Part shown: piece after piece, positions 24,749 to 33,615 of the stretch
Layout of the letters: each line of letters begins with the position of its first letter
How positions within the stretch are numbered: the first letter of the stretch is position 1
Source: Oscillospiraceae bacterium
GTDB taxonomy: Bacteria > Bacillota > Clostridia > Oscillospirales > Acutalibacteraceae
Direction: 5' to 3'
Length of the DNA stretch: 64,000 bases
NCBI GenBank assembly: GCA_902762875.1
Contig: CACWPS010000005.1
Span: 1 to 64,000, forward strand
Position numbers and translations under genes: made by a program
The notes under the pieces: generated by a model
The model's input: only the letters and a program-made list of their open reading frames with translations
What the model was told of the DNA's origin: nothing
Database searches by the model: none

Positions 24749-26350
24749 ATGAAAATTATGTTTTACGGCGCCGCTCATGAGGTTACGGGCTCCTGCACAT
24801 TACTTGAAGCCTGCGGCAAAACGATAATGATAGACTGCGGTTTAGAACAGGGAAAGGATATTTACGAAAACGCCGACCTGCCCATTTTACCCGCCGAGGT
24901 GGACTATTTACTGCTGACCCACGCCCATATAGACCACTCGGGCAAGATACCCGCCCTTACCTCGGGCGGCTTTACGGGGCATATATACGCAACTGCGGCG
25001 ACAGTCAAGCTTTGCAATATAATGCTGCTTGACTCAGCCCATATTCAGGAATTTGAGGCGGGCTGGCGCAACCGCAAGGCAAAGCGTGCGGGAACAGAGC
25101 CCTATGTTCCGCTCTACACCGCAGAGGACGCACAAAAGGCTTTAAAGCAGTTTGTCTCCTGCGATTACGAGACCGAGTATAGCCTTTGCGACGGCATAAG
25201 CATTAAATTTACCGATGCGGGGCATCTTTTGGGCTCGGCGAGCATTACCGTCACAGTAGCCGAGAACGGCAAGACCGAAAAAATTGTATTTTCAGGGGAT
25301 TTAGGCAATATCAACCGCCCGCTTATAAACGACCCCGGCCAGCCCGAAAGCGCCGATTACATAGTAATTGAATCCACCTACGGCAACCGCCTGCATGGGG
25401 AGAGACCCGACTATGTAGGTCAGCTTGCAAAAATAATAGGGGAAACCCTTGACAGGGGCGGAAATGTGGTAATCCCCTGCTTTGCGGTGGGCAGAACCCA
25501 GGAGCTTTTGTATCTTTTAAGGGAAATAAAGGAGCAGGGGTTAATAAAGGGTCACGACCGTTTCCCCGTTTATGTAGACAGTCCCTTAGCGGTTGAAGCC
25601 ACCGAGATTTACAGCGGTTCTATGCTCGACTACTACGACCCCGAGACTAAAGCTTTGCTCCAACAGGGCATAAACCCCATAAAATTCCCCGATTTAAAGC
25701 TTTCGGTTACGAGTGAAGATTCTGTCGCTATAAATGTTGACAAAACCCCGAAAATTATACTTTCCGCCAGCGGAATGTGCGAGGCGGGGCGCATAAGACA
25801 CCACTTAAAGCATAATTTATGGCGCAAGGAAAGCACCATTCTGTTTGTGGGCTATCAGGCGGAGGGAACCTTAGGCAGAAGCCTTACAGAGGGAGCGGAC
25901 ACGGTCAGGCTTTTCGGCGAGAGCATTAAGGTGAACGCCCATATTGAGCAGTTAGAGGGCATAAGCGGCCACGCCGATAAAAAAATTCTGCTTTCTTGGC
26001 TTGACGGCTTTAAGGAAAAGCCCAAAATGATTTTCGTAAACCACGGGGAGGACGGTGCCTGCGACGAATTTGCAAAAACAATAACCGAGGTTATGAATAT
26101 CCCCGCCGTTGCGCCATACAACGCATCAGGCTACGATTTGATAACGGGTATCTGTGAAGCATTGGGCAATACCCAAAAAATCAAGGGCAAGTCAGAGCCG
26201 CAAAGACGCCCGTCCGCGGTGTTTGACCGCCTTATTACCGCCTATAAGCGCTTAGGCTCGGTAATCGAAAAATACCGCCACGGCGCAAATAAGGACATCG
26301 CCGCCTTTGCCGATATGATAACCGCCCTTTGCAATAAGTGGGAAAAATAG
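24749..26350 (+). CDS. MBL-fold beta-CASP hydrolase (putative RNase)
   Basis: 533 residues. The metallo-beta-lactamase core has the metal motif LLTHAHIDHSGKIP and DAGHLLGSASI, with the Asp in SGDLGN. The inserted beta-CASP domain shows IVIESTYGNR, ASGMCEAGRIRHHLKHNL and the closing SGHADKKILLSWL. This family includes the RNA-processing CPSF73-like and Ysh1-like enzymes; bacterial members are presumed ribonucleases. About 75 extra residues at the C-terminus are not part of the core. A strong ribosome binding site (AAAGG) precedes the ATG. Confidence 0.88.
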   Translation: MKIMFYGAAHEVTGSCTLLEACGKTIMIDCGLEQGKDIYENADLPILPAEVDYLLLTHAHIDHSGKIPALTSGGFTGHIYATAATVKLCNIMLLDSAHIQEFEAGWRNRKAKRAGTEPYVPLYTAEDAQKALKQFVSCDYETEYSLCDGISIKFTDAGHLLGSASITVTVAENGKTEKIVFSGDLGNINRPLINDPGQPESADYIVIESTYGNRLHGERPDYVGQLAKIIGETLDRGGNVVIPCFAVGRTQELLYLLREIKEQGLIKGHDRFPVYVDSPLAVEATEIYSGSMLDYYDPETKALLQQGINPIKFPDLKLSVTSEDSVAINVDKTPKIILSASGMCEAGRIRHHLKHNLWRKESTILFVGYQAEGTLGRSLTEGADTVRLFGESIKVNAHIEQLEGISGHADKKILLSWLDGFKEKPKMIFVNHGEDGACDEFAKTITEVMNIPAVAPYNASGYDLITGICEALGNTQKIKGKSEPQRRPSAVFDRLITAYKRLGSVIEKYRHGANKDIAAFADMITALCNKWEK

Positions 26351-26351
26351 A

Positions 26352-26532
26352 TATTAGATGTTAGACGGTAGACATTAGACTTATATTTAATTGGCTTGTG
26401 TAGGGGACGATGCCCACATCGTCCCGTTTGCAAGGTAACGGGCGGTCAAGGATGCCCGCCCCTACAGTATCAAATTTTACTTTGTAGGGACAGGCGTCCC
26501 CGACTGTCCGTGTCTAACATCTAACATCTAAA
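26352..26532. repeat. REP-like hairpin cluster bracketed by TAGATGTTAGAC inverted repeats
   Basis: 27-mers at 26400-26426 (GGGACGATG), 26439-26465 reverse (GGGCGG) and 26484-26510 (GGACAG). On the left TAGATATTAGATGTTAGAC units and on the right GTCTAACATCTAACATCTAA are inverted copies, so the whole block can fold as one nested palindrome. Confidence 0.75.
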
Positions 26533-26548
26533 TTGGGAGTGCATTTTT

Positions 26549-26947
26549 ACGAAAACTTGTCCGAATTGCAAAATGACGGTTAATGCAGACAGCGAATGTC
26601 CGTTTTGTCATACCACGATTACTTATGAGCCGATAGTTAACAGCGACAGAGAAAAATATGTTTTTAACAAGTATCTTGTTTGGCATATAGTAAAGCAATG
26701 CGGGTTTTCCTTTGCTTGCTTAATTGCCGTTTTACTCAGAATGATAATAAAAAAGCCGACCTTTGATAAATATTCTATTATTCTTCTTGCTTGTATTTCG
26801 GTTTCGGTAATATTTTCTCTGTTTGAGAGAAAAATAAGCACTCATTACCAGTGGAAATATTCCGCGGATTATTCTTTGTTCAGAGCTATCGCAATAAAGC
26901 TCTTTTTCGGAGCGGTTGCAGTATTATTTTCCTTTATAATGTGGTAA
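26549..26947 (+). CDS. Small zinc-ribbon membrane protein (start codon unclear)
   Basis: About 132 residues if counted from 26549. The N-terminus forms a zinc ribbon, TCPNCKMTVNADSECPFC (CxxC-x10-CxxC), followed by two or three membrane spans. The first ATG (26573) would remove the first CxxC. No ATG, GTG or TTG occurs in frame between the upstream stop (26522) and that ATG; ATT (26543) and ACG (26549) are the only near-cognate options, with GGGAG at 26535-26539. A repeat ends just upstream, so the true start may have been lost. The function is unknown. Confidence 0.5.
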   Translation, partial: TKTCPNCKMTVNADSECPFCHTTITYEPIVNSDREKYVFNKYLVWHIVKQCGFSFACLIAVLLRMIIKKPTFDKYSIILLACISVSVIFSLFERKISTHYQWKYSADYSLFRAIAIKLFFGAVAVLFSFIMW

Positions 26948-26951
26948 TTAT

Positions 26952-26984
26952 AAAGCCTGTCTTCCCCGCGGGAAAACAGGCTTT
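26952..26984 (+). terminator. Intrinsic terminator after zinc-ribbon gene
   Basis: Arms AAAGCCTGT and ACAGGCTTT around CTTCCCCGCGGGAAA, which itself pairs, followed by a short T/C tract. Confidence 0.6.
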
Positions 26985-26996
26985 CTCGGCAGATTT

Positions 26997-27133
26997 GGCC
27001 CCCTTGTGTAAAGGGGGCTGTCGAGCGTAGCGAGACTGGGGGATTGTTTGGGACTTTTTGCAGCACAGTTAAGCTTAGCGTTTACCGCAATCCCTCCGTC
27101 ACTCCGTGACACCTCCCTTTGCACAAGGGAGGC
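26997..27133. repeat. 137-bp inverted-repeat element (left copy, flanking nifJ)
   Basis: It begins GGCCCCCTTGTGTAAAGGGGG and ends with CACAAGGGAGGC, with internal hairpins GTCGAGCGTAGCGAGAC and GTCACTCCGTGAC. An inverted copy of the same length lies at 30971-31107. There is no coding content; it is MITE-like in size and structure. Confidence 0.8.
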
Positions 27134-27222
27134 TAAGGCGTCCCCCTGTTAAAGTAAACCGCATTATATTCGGGCGTTTGCAAATCAGCTTAACAAATTT
27201 CAAATTTTTCAAGAATTTGTTA

Positions 27223-27251
27223 TTTACACGGGGCAAAAAAAGTGCTATTAT
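27223..27251 (+). promoter_or_regulatory. nifJ promoter
   Basis: TTTACA (27223-27228), a 17-nt spacer and TATTAT (27246-27251), about 70 nt upstream of a strong ribosome binding site (AGGAGG) and the ATG. Confidence 0.6.
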
Positions 27252-27323
27252 ATATAATGTATGGGACTGTTTAGGAAAAAGAATATGAGCGTCTCATGAA
27301 TTTTATTACAGGAGGAATTTTCA

Positions 27324-30300
27324 ATGGCCAGAAAATTCAAGACCATGGACGGTAACAACGCCGCAGCTCATGTTGCCTATGCGTTTACCGAAGTAGCCGG
27401 AATTTATCCGATTACGCCGTCCAGTCCTATGGCTGACTATGTTGATCAGTGGTCGGCTCAGGGACTTAAAAACATCTTCGGCACAACCGTTAATGTTGCC
27501 GAAATGCAGTCCGAGGCGGGTGCCGCAGGTACGGTACACGGCTCTTTAGCGGCAGGTGCTTTAACCACCACCTTCACCGCTTCTCAGGGACTTTTACTTA
27601 TGATCCCGAACATGTACAAGATTGCGGGCGAATTGCTCCCCTGCGTTTTCCATGTATCGGCTCGCTGTGTGGCTTCCCACGCACTTAACATCTTCGGCGA
27701 CCACTCCGATGTATACGCCTGCCGTCAGACAGGCTTTGCTATGCTCGCCGAGACCAACACCCAAGAGGTTATGGACTTAGCTCCCGTAGCTCACTTGGCT
27801 TCCATTGAGGGCAGAGTACCCTTTATCAACTTCTTTGACGGCTTCCGCACCTCTCATGAAATCCAGAAGATTCAGGTATGGGATTACGAGGACCTTAAGG
27901 AAATGTGCGATATGGATGCTGTTGACGCATTCAGAAAGCGTGCCCTTAACCCCGAGCACCCCGTAATGCGCGGTTCTCACGAGAACGGCGACATCTTCTT
28001 CCAGCACAGAGAGGCTTGCAACAAGTACTATGATGCAATGCCCGAGATTGTTGAGAAGTATATGGATAAGATTAACAGCAAAATCGGTACCGATTACAAG
28101 CTGTTCAACTACTACGGCGCACCCGACGCTGAGCGTGTTATCATAGCTATGGGCTCTATCTGCGATGTTGCGGAAGAGGTTATCGACTATATGACCGCTA
28201 AGGGCGAGAAGGTAGGTCTTGTAAAGGTTCGCCTTTACCGTCCGTTTAGCGCCGCTAAGCTTGCCGAGGCTATCCCCGCTACCGCTAAGAAGGTTGCGGT
28301 TCTTGACAGAACTAAGGAGCCCGGCGCTTTAGGTGAGCCCCTTTACCTTGATGTTGTAGCCGCACTTGCCGCTACAGGCAGAAAGATTGATACAGTTGTT
28401 GGCGGCCGTTACGGCTTAGGCTCTAAGGACACACCGCCTTCAAGCATCTTCGCTGTATATAACGAGCTTCTTAAGGACGCTCCCAAGCACAACTTCACCC
28501 TCGGTATTACAGATGATGTTACCGAACTGTCCCTTGCCGAGGAGCCCGCTCCCAACACTGCGGCAGAAGGCACTATCGAGTGCAAGTTCTGGGGTCTTGG
28601 CGGTGACGGTACCGTTGGCGCAAATAAGGACTCCATCAAGATTATCGGCGACCATACCGACAAGTATGTTCAGGCATACTTCCAGTATGACTCTAAGAAG
28701 ACAGGCGGTATCACCGTATCCCACCTGCGCTTTGGCGACAAGCCGATTAAGAGCCCCTACTACATCAACAAGGCTGACTTTGTTGCCTGCCACAACCCGT
28801 CCTATGTAATCAAGGGCTACAAGATGGTGAACGATGTAAAGCCGGGCGGTGTATTCCTTATCAACTGCCAGTGGACTGCTGATGAGCTTAACACCCATAT
28901 GCCCGCAGAGGCTAAGCGTTACATAGCTAATAACAACATTCAGCTTTACACAGTTAACGCTATTGACATTGCGGCAGAGATAGGCCTCGGCAAGCGTACA
29001 AATACCGTTCTTCAGTCTGCTTTCTTCTCACTTTCCAAGGTTCTTCCCGAGGAAGAGGCTATCGGCTATATGAAAGAGAAAGCCCAGAAGTTTATGAAGA
29101 AGGGTAAAGAAATCGTTGAGATGAACGAGAAGGCAATCGACGCAGGCGCTTCTGCCTATGTTAAGATTGATGTTCCCGCCGACTGGGCTAATGCGGTTGA
29201 CAATACTACTGCCGAAAAGGCAGAGGGCCCCGCAAAGCTCGTTAAGATGGTTGACGATATTATGAAGCCGGTTGGTCTTATGAACGGTGATTCACTCCCC
29301 GTATCTGTATTTATGGACCACGCCGACGGTACCTTCGAGCAGGGCGCTTCGGCTTACGAGAAGCGTGGCGTTGCGGTTATGGTTCCCGAGTGGAATCCCG
29401 ATACCTGCGCTAAGTGTAACAAGTGCGCATTCGTATGCCCCCACGCTACAATCCGTCCCTTCGTGCTTACTGCAGAGGAAGTTGCGGCGGCTCCCGCTAC
29501 CTTAAAGAAGGCTCCCAAGCCCTTCCTTAAGACAGACTACACCTATGCTTTAACCGTTTCTCCCCTTGACTGTATGGGATGCGGCGTATGTATCGGTGTT
29601 TGCCCCACCAACTCACTCAAAATGGTATCTCAGGAGTCACAGCTTCAAGAGCAGGCTTCCTTTGATTACTGTGTTGCTAAGGTTGCTGAGAAGAAGGATG
29701 TTGCTACAGACGCAAATGTTATCACTTCCCAGTTCAAGAAGCCGCTTCTTGAGTTCTCGGGCTCATGTGCCGGCTGTGCAGAGACCTCTTATGCACGCCT
29801 TATCACCCAGCTCTTCGGCGACAGAATGTATGTTTCCAACGCTACAGGCTGTTCTTCAATCTGGGGCGGTCCTGCCGCTACCTCACCCTACACCACCAAT
29901 GCTAAGGGTCAGGGCCCTGCTTGGGCTAACTCCCTCTTTGAGGATAACGCCGAGCACGGCTACGGTATGTATTTAGGCCAGAAGGCTATCCGTGACCGTC
30001 TTATTGACGATGTTAAGCAGATTGCCGCATCCGACAAGGCGGACGAGGCTGTTAAGGCGGCTGCTGAGGAATACCTTGCAACCGTAAATGACGGCGCTAA
30101 GAACACCGCCGCTTCTGAGGCTCTTGTTGCCGCCCTTGAAAAGCAGGGTGCAAACTGCCCCATTTGCAAGGATGTACTTGACAACAAGGATTACCTTGGC
30201 AAGAAGTCTGTATGGATCTTCGGCGGCGACGGCTGGGCTTACGATATAGGCTTCGGCGGCGTTGACCATGTTTTAGCACAGGGCAACGATGTAAACATTA

Positions 30301-30866
30301 TGGTATTCGATACCGAGGTTTACTCCAACACCGGCGGTCAGGCTTCTAAGGCTTCCAATATCGGTCAGGTTGCACAGTTTGCGGCGGCAGGTAAGGCTAT
30401 CGCCAAGAAGAGCCTTGCTGAAATCGCTATGTCCTACGGCTACATCTATGTTGCACAGATAGCTATGGGCGCTGATATGAACCAGACCTTAAAGGCCCTT
30501 AAAGAGGCTGAGGCTTATCCGGGTCCGTCCCTTGTAATCGGTTACGCTCCCTGCGAGATGCACTCGATTAAGGGCGGTATGGTTAACTGCCAGAAGGAAA
30601 TGAAGAAGGCTGTTGACTGCGGATATTGGGATATGTTCCGTTACAATCCTGCTCTTAAGGCAGAGGGCAAGAATCCCTTTGCGCTTGACAGCAAGCCCGC
30701 AACCGCCGACTATAAGGACTTCATTATGGGCGAGGCCCGTTACTCCTCACTCACACGCTCCTTCCCCGAGCGTGCTGAACAGCTCTTCGATCAGGCCGCC
30801 GAGACCGCAAAGGCTCGCCGTGCTCACCTTGAAAAGCTGGTTAAGCTTTACGGCACAGAGGAATAA
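27324..30866 (+). CDS. nifJ: Pyruvate:ferredoxin (flavodoxin) oxidoreductase
   Basis: 1180 residues, the full single-chain enzyme that converts pyruvate and CoA to acetyl-CoA, CO2 and reduced ferredoxin: the central step of anaerobic fermentation. In order: the pyrimidine-binding domain (GIYPITPSSPMADYVDQW), a transketolase C-terminal-like domain, the gamma domain (FWGLGGDGTVGANKDSIK), two 4Fe-4S clusters (CAKCNKCAFVCPHA, CMGCGVCIGVCPTN), and the thiamine diphosphate domain (GCAGCAETSYARL, GGDGWAYDIGFGG, YSNTGGQASK). Codon choice differs from the neighbours, with many GCT/GTT codons and few rare ones, as expected for a very highly expressed gene. Inverted copies of a 137-bp repeat flank it. 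Confidence 0.97.
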   Translation: MARKFKTMDGNNAAAHVAYAFTEVAGIYPITPSSPMADYVDQWSAQGLKNIFGTTVNVAEMQSEAGAAGTVHGSLAAGALTTTFTASQGLLLMIPNMYKIAGELLPCVFHVSARCVASHALNIFGDHSDVYACRQTGFAMLAETNTQEVMDLAPVAHLASIEGRVPFINFFDGFRTSHEIQKIQVWDYEDLKEMCDMDAVDAFRKRALNPEHPVMRGSHENGDIFFQHREACNKYYDAMPEIVEKYMDKINSKIGTDYKLFNYYGAPDAERVIIAMGSICDVAEEVIDYMTAKGEKVGLVKVRLYRPFSAAKLAEAIPATAKKVAVLDRTKEPGALGEPLYLDVVAALAATGRKIDTVVGGRYGLGSKDTPPSSIFAVYNELLKDAPKHNFTLGITDDVTELSLAEEPAPNTAAEGTIECKFWGLGGDGTVGANKDSIKIIGDHTDKYVQAYFQYDSKKTGGITVSHLRFGDKPIKSPYYINKADFVACHNPSYVIKGYKMVNDVKPGGVFLINCQWTADELNTHMPAEAKRYIANNNIQLYTVNAIDIAAEIGLGKRTNTVLQSAFFSLSKVLPEEEAIGYMKEKAQKFMKKGKEIVEMNEKAIDAGASAYVKIDVPADWANAVDNTTAEKAEGPAKLVKMVDDIMKPVGLMNGDSLPVSVFMDHADGTFEQGASAYEKRGVAVMVPEWNPDTCAKCNKCAFVCPHATIRPFVLTAEEVAAAPATLKKAPKPFLKTDYTYALTVSPLDCMGCGVCIGVCPTNSLKMVSQESQLQEQASFDYCVAKVAEKKDVATDANVITSQFKKPLLEFSGSCAGCAETSYARLITQLFGDRMYVSNATGCSSIWGGPAATSPYTTNAKGQGPAWANSLFEDNAEHGYGMYLGQKAIRDRLIDDVKQIAASDKADEAVKAAAEEYLATVNDGAKNTAASEALVAALEKQGANCPICKDVLDNKDYLGKKSVWIFGGDGWAYDIGFGGVDHVLAQGNDVNIMVFDTEVYSNTGGQASKASNIGQVAQFAAAGKAIAKKSLAEIAMSYGYIYVAQIAMGADMNQTLKALKEAEAYPGPSLVIGYAPCEMHSIKGGMVNCQKEMKKAVDCGYWDMFRYNPALKAEGKNPFALDSKPATADYKDFIMGEARYSSLTRSFPERAEQLFDQAAETAKARRAHLEKLVKLYGTEE

Positions 30867-30882
30867 TCAAACAACAACAAAC

Positions 30883-30917
30883 CCGCAAAAGGCAGAAATG
30901 CCTTTTGCGGTTTTTTT
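30883..30917 (+). terminator. Intrinsic terminator after nifJ
   Basis: Perfect arms CCGCAAAAGGCA and TGCCTTTTGCGG followed by seven T residues. Confidence 0.92.
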
Positions 30918-30970
30918 AATGCGGAATGCGGAATGCGGAATTATTTTGCGTAAGGTCAGATTTCATATAA

Positions 30971-31107
30971 GCCTCCCTTGTGCAAAGGGAGGTGTCACGA
31001 AGTGACGGAGGGATTGCAAAAGAGGCTAAAGATATGTAAAAACTTTCGCATTACAAACAATCCCCCAGTCTCGCTTCGCTCGACAGCCCCCTTTACACAA
31101 GGGGGCC
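30971..31107. repeat. 137-bp inverted-repeat element (right copy, flanking nifJ)
   Basis: It begins GCCTCCCTTGTGCAAAGGGAGG and ends CACAAGGGGGCC, the reverse orientation of 26997-27133 with the same length. Internal hairpins GTCACGAAGTGAC and GTCTCGCTTCGCTCGAC are shared with changes in both arms. Confidence 0.8.
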
Positions 31108-31137
31108 TTTAGTTTGTGTAAATTTTATTATTTTTTC

Positions 31138-31398
31138 GTAGGGACAGGCGTCCCCGCCCGTCCCTACGAGATGTCAATTAACCGCCGTAGGGGAGGGGCT
31201 TAAGCGCCCTCCCGCAGTTTTTTTACGAATTAACGGAATGACACACAGGTCATTCCCTACATCGGTTATTTTGATTTTCGTGTAAATCTAATCGGGAGGG
31301 CACTTAAGCCCCTCCCCTACACAAGTCAATTAAATATAAGTAGGGGACAGCCCCAAATCGTCCCAATTCCGAATTCCGAATTCCTAATTCCGAATTAA
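31138..31398. repeat. REP-like hairpin cluster and GGAATT repeat
   Basis: 27/28-mers at 31138-31164, 31187-31214, 31234-31260 (reverse) and 31293-31320 (reverse). The stretch 31187-31320 repeats the order of the tandem unit at 23096-23246, but ends with a GGGAGGG rather than a GGGCTG hairpin. AATTCCGAATTCC units close the block before the SpoIID-like gene and mirror GGAATGCGGAATGC units at 30920-30950. Confidence 0.8.
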
Positions 31399-31399
31399 T

Positions 31400-32776
31400 T
31401 TACAGTTCTGCGTAGCTTAATCCCTTTAGCGCATTGTATTCCTCTGCTATGGCGTACCAGGTGCTGTGGCCCACAAGCCCGCTTACAGGCAGGCCGAAAA
31501 GGCGCTGAAAGGTATAAACAGCGTCCCTTGTCTGCTCCCCGAAATAGCCTGTTACGGGGATTTCGGGTATCTCGGGGTAGGTTCTGCCTATGAACGACAA
31601 ATAGGTCTGCAAATCCCTAACATCCTCGTTTTGCATACCCTCGCTTAAAACATAGCCGGGGTAAATTTTCGCCCGCTCCCCCTCGTAGCCCTGGGGAAGG
31701 GTGGCGGCGGTATCCCTGTAAATCTTAAAGATTAAATTCCAGGTGTCCTCGTCCACAAAGCCCGTCTCGGGCAGACCGTAAAACCGCTGAAATGCCTTAA
31801 CCGCCTGCTCTGTCCTTTGGTCAAATACCCCGTTTATGGGGATTATTTCAAGGGCGGGGTTAAAGTATGAGATTATGTCTAAATAATACTGCAATGTGCG
31901 TATTTCGGGTCCCTGCTTACCTATACTTAACCCCTCTGTGGGGTAAGGCAGGGTGGCTTCCTCTATGGTTATTCCCTCGGAAACAAGCTCGGCTAACTGC
32001 TTTACCCCGTTGTAGTACCTCTTAATCGCATACCAAGTGGCCTTATCCACCGTGCCCGTTACGGGAAGTGAAAAAATCTGCTGAAACGCCCTGACCGCCT
32101 CTTCGGTATCGTTACCGAAAAGCCCGTTTTCAAACCGAATTTTAGGGATTGCGGGGTAATTCCTAGATATGCGGTTTAATTGGGTCTGTATAATCTTAAC
32201 CTCGTTTGAAACATCGCCTAGGCGCAGGGGCGTACCGGGGTAGCTTTCGGCGATATTCTGCACAGGGGTGTCGGTAAGAATGCTTATATTGTCCCCGTAA
32301 TATGTCTGCAAAATCTCGTAAGGGGTAAGCCCCTGCTCCGCAAGGCTTACGGTGCCCCATTGGGAAAGCCCGTCGCACTGTGAGGTGGTGCCGTTGCAAA
32401 AGGCGGTAAAAAGGGGTTGGATTGTACCCTGACGGACCACATATTCATCAAAAATATTATCCACAATATCGCTTATATTTTCAAAAATATCCCGTCCCGG
32501 CACAAACGCTTGGTCGTAGCGGGTGTTGTTGGTAATATCAAAATCATAACCCCGAGAAGGGTACCACTCGGTATAAATTCGGTTGAGCGCAAAGGTGATA
32601 ATAGCGTATATGTTGGCTCTGAGGGCATTTTCGGGCCAGGTGGGGTAAATCTCGCTTGAGGCCACATTTTTTATGTATTCCACAAAGGGGACGGTCACAT
32701 TTTCGGCATTGGAGCCGGGTGCGCCTAAGTGAACCGTAATGCTTTCGGGTATAATGGGCTGAATAACATCAGGCAT
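31400..32776 (-). CDS. SpoIID-like protein with three peptidoglycan-binding domains
   Basis: 458 residues with no obvious signal peptide. Residues about 20-150 resemble the SpoIID/LytB domain (PFVEYIKNVASSEIYPTW, ENALRANIYAIITFALNR). Three PG_binding_1 repeats follow (ENGLFGNDTEEAVRAFQQ, INGVFDQRTEQAVKAFQR, VTGYFGEQTRDAVYTFQR), each ending in a TWYAI/TWNLI segment. SpoIID cleaves glycan strands lacking stem peptides during engulfment; this protein may act on spore or cell-wall peptidoglycan. The gene follows a 173-residue protein of unknown function on the same strand (11-nt gap), so they are probably one operon. Confidence 0.75.
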   Translation of the reverse strand: MPDVIQPIIPESITVHLGAPGSNAENVTVPFVEYIKNVASSEIYPTWPENALRANIYAIITFALNRIYTEWYPSRGYDFDITNNTRYDQAFVPGRDIFENISDIVDNIFDEYVVRQGTIQPLFTAFCNGTTSQCDGLSQWGTVSLAEQGLTPYEILQTYYGDNISILTDTPVQNIAESYPGTPLRLGDVSNEVKIIQTQLNRISRNYPAIPKIRFENGLFGNDTEEAVRAFQQIFSLPVTGTVDKATWYAIKRYYNGVKQLAELVSEGITIEEATLPYPTEGLSIGKQGPEIRTLQYYLDIISYFNPALEIIPINGVFDQRTEQAVKAFQRFYGLPETGFVDEDTWNLIFKIYRDTAATLPQGYEGERAKIYPGYVLSEGMQNEDVRDLQTYLSFIGRTYPEIPEIPVTGYFGEQTRDAVYTFQRLFGLPVSGLVGHSTWYAIAEEYNALKGLSYAEL

Positions 32777-32787
32777 ATTTTTACCCC

Positions 32788-33309
32788 CTAAAGATTAAAA
32801 TTGGAAAGCTCGTTAAAGACTATGGGCCCCTTGTTGCCCCCAAATGAGGCAAGGGGGGTGAGGTTTGAGCGCTGGAGCGAGGTAACCCCCCTGAAAATCG
32901 GCAGATTTATGTGCAGATTGTCGGCGTAGCCGTCCGCCTCCACAAGCACATTGTAAAGGGTGTAGGGCTGTGCCCCTGTATCAGGCTCCATAGAAAGCTC
33001 CCTTGTGGGGGCAGGGATACTGAAGGTCTTGGTTTTACCGCTGTTATCGGTAAAATCGGTGTCTATTATATTGGGCATCATATAATCCCCCGTAAAAACC
33101 GTAACCTTTGCCTTTTCCACGGGGTAAAGGCTTGAAATCGCCGTCACCATTACGGTAAGCCTGCCGTTTTGGTCGGCGGAATCCTGCTTTTCGTAGGGCG
33201 TGCCCTCCCTATATTCCCCCTGTTGCCCCTCGGGCTCGGCGGCGGTAGGCTTTATGCGGTGCATACGCATAAGCTCCTTTTTGTATTTTTCGATAAGTTC
33301 GTTATCCAT
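32788..33309 (-). CDS. Uncharacterised protein with carboxypeptidase-regulatory-like fold
   Basis: 173 residues. A polar, charged N-terminus (about 50 residues) precedes a beta-rich region resembling a transthyretin-like/Ig module (RLTVMVTAISSLYPVEKAKV, YNVLVEADGYADNLHINLPI). No signal peptide or membrane span is seen. It lies directly upstream of the SpoIID/peptidoglycan-binding protein, which suggests a shared job in sporulation or cell-wall handling. I do not recognise a named family. Confidence 0.6.
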   Translation of the reverse strand: MDNELIEKYKKELMRMHRIKPTAAEPEGQQGEYREGTPYEKQDSADQNGRLTVMVTAISSLYPVEKAKVTVFTGDYMMPNIIDTDFTDNSGKTKTFSIPAPTRELSMEPDTGAQPYTLYNVLVEADGYADNLHINLPIFRGVTSLQRSNLTPLASFGGNKGPIVFNELSNFNL

Positions 33310-33382
33310 AAAAGCAACCCCTTTTATTTAATTCGTAATGCGTAATTGGGGTTGTCGCGTTAAAGGCATTTTGTACAAAAAC

Positions 33383-33569
33383 GCCTCCCTTGCCTAAAGG
33401 GTGCGGGTTGCCGGTGGCAACCATTGGACGAAGTCCAATAGCACCGACCGAGGCGGCAGCCGAGACGGGGGACCGCCGAATGGCGGTGGAGGGATACATT
33501 CAGGCTTTTTGCAAGGCAAATCCCCCAGTCACGGCTTCGCCGTGACAGCCCCCTTTAGGCAAGGGGGCC
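33383..33569. repeat. 187-bp inverted-repeat element carrying a nested insertion
   Basis: It belongs to the family of 26997-27133 (begins GCCTCCCTTGCCTAAAGGG, ends GGCAAGGGGGCC) but is longer, because a 65-nt element is inserted at 33402-33466. It fills most of the 306-bp gap 33310-33615, where I see no gene. Confidence 0.75.
33402..33466. mobile_element. 65-nt palindromic insertion element (TGCGGGT...CCGAGAC)
   Basis: The element begins TGCGGGT, contains the hairpins GGTTGCCGGTGGCAACC and ATTGGACGAAGTCCAAT, and ends GGCGGCAGCCGAGAC. A related 61-nt element with the same ends interrupts a 27-mer at 59580-59640, which fixes the boundaries. Confidence 0.75.
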
Positions 33570-33615
33570 TTTTATTTATGCAATTTTACCTTAACGCTAC
33601 AGCCCCTACAGTTTC

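Noticed and set aside
28440..28898. 152-residue antisense frame inside nifJ
   Set aside because: It is a shadow of the high-G+C codon pattern of nifJ; there is no ribosome binding site and the sense protein is certain.
27324..30866. nifJ as recent horizontal transfer because of unusual codon use
   Set aside because: Strong bias toward a few codons in a central metabolic gene is better explained by very high expression.
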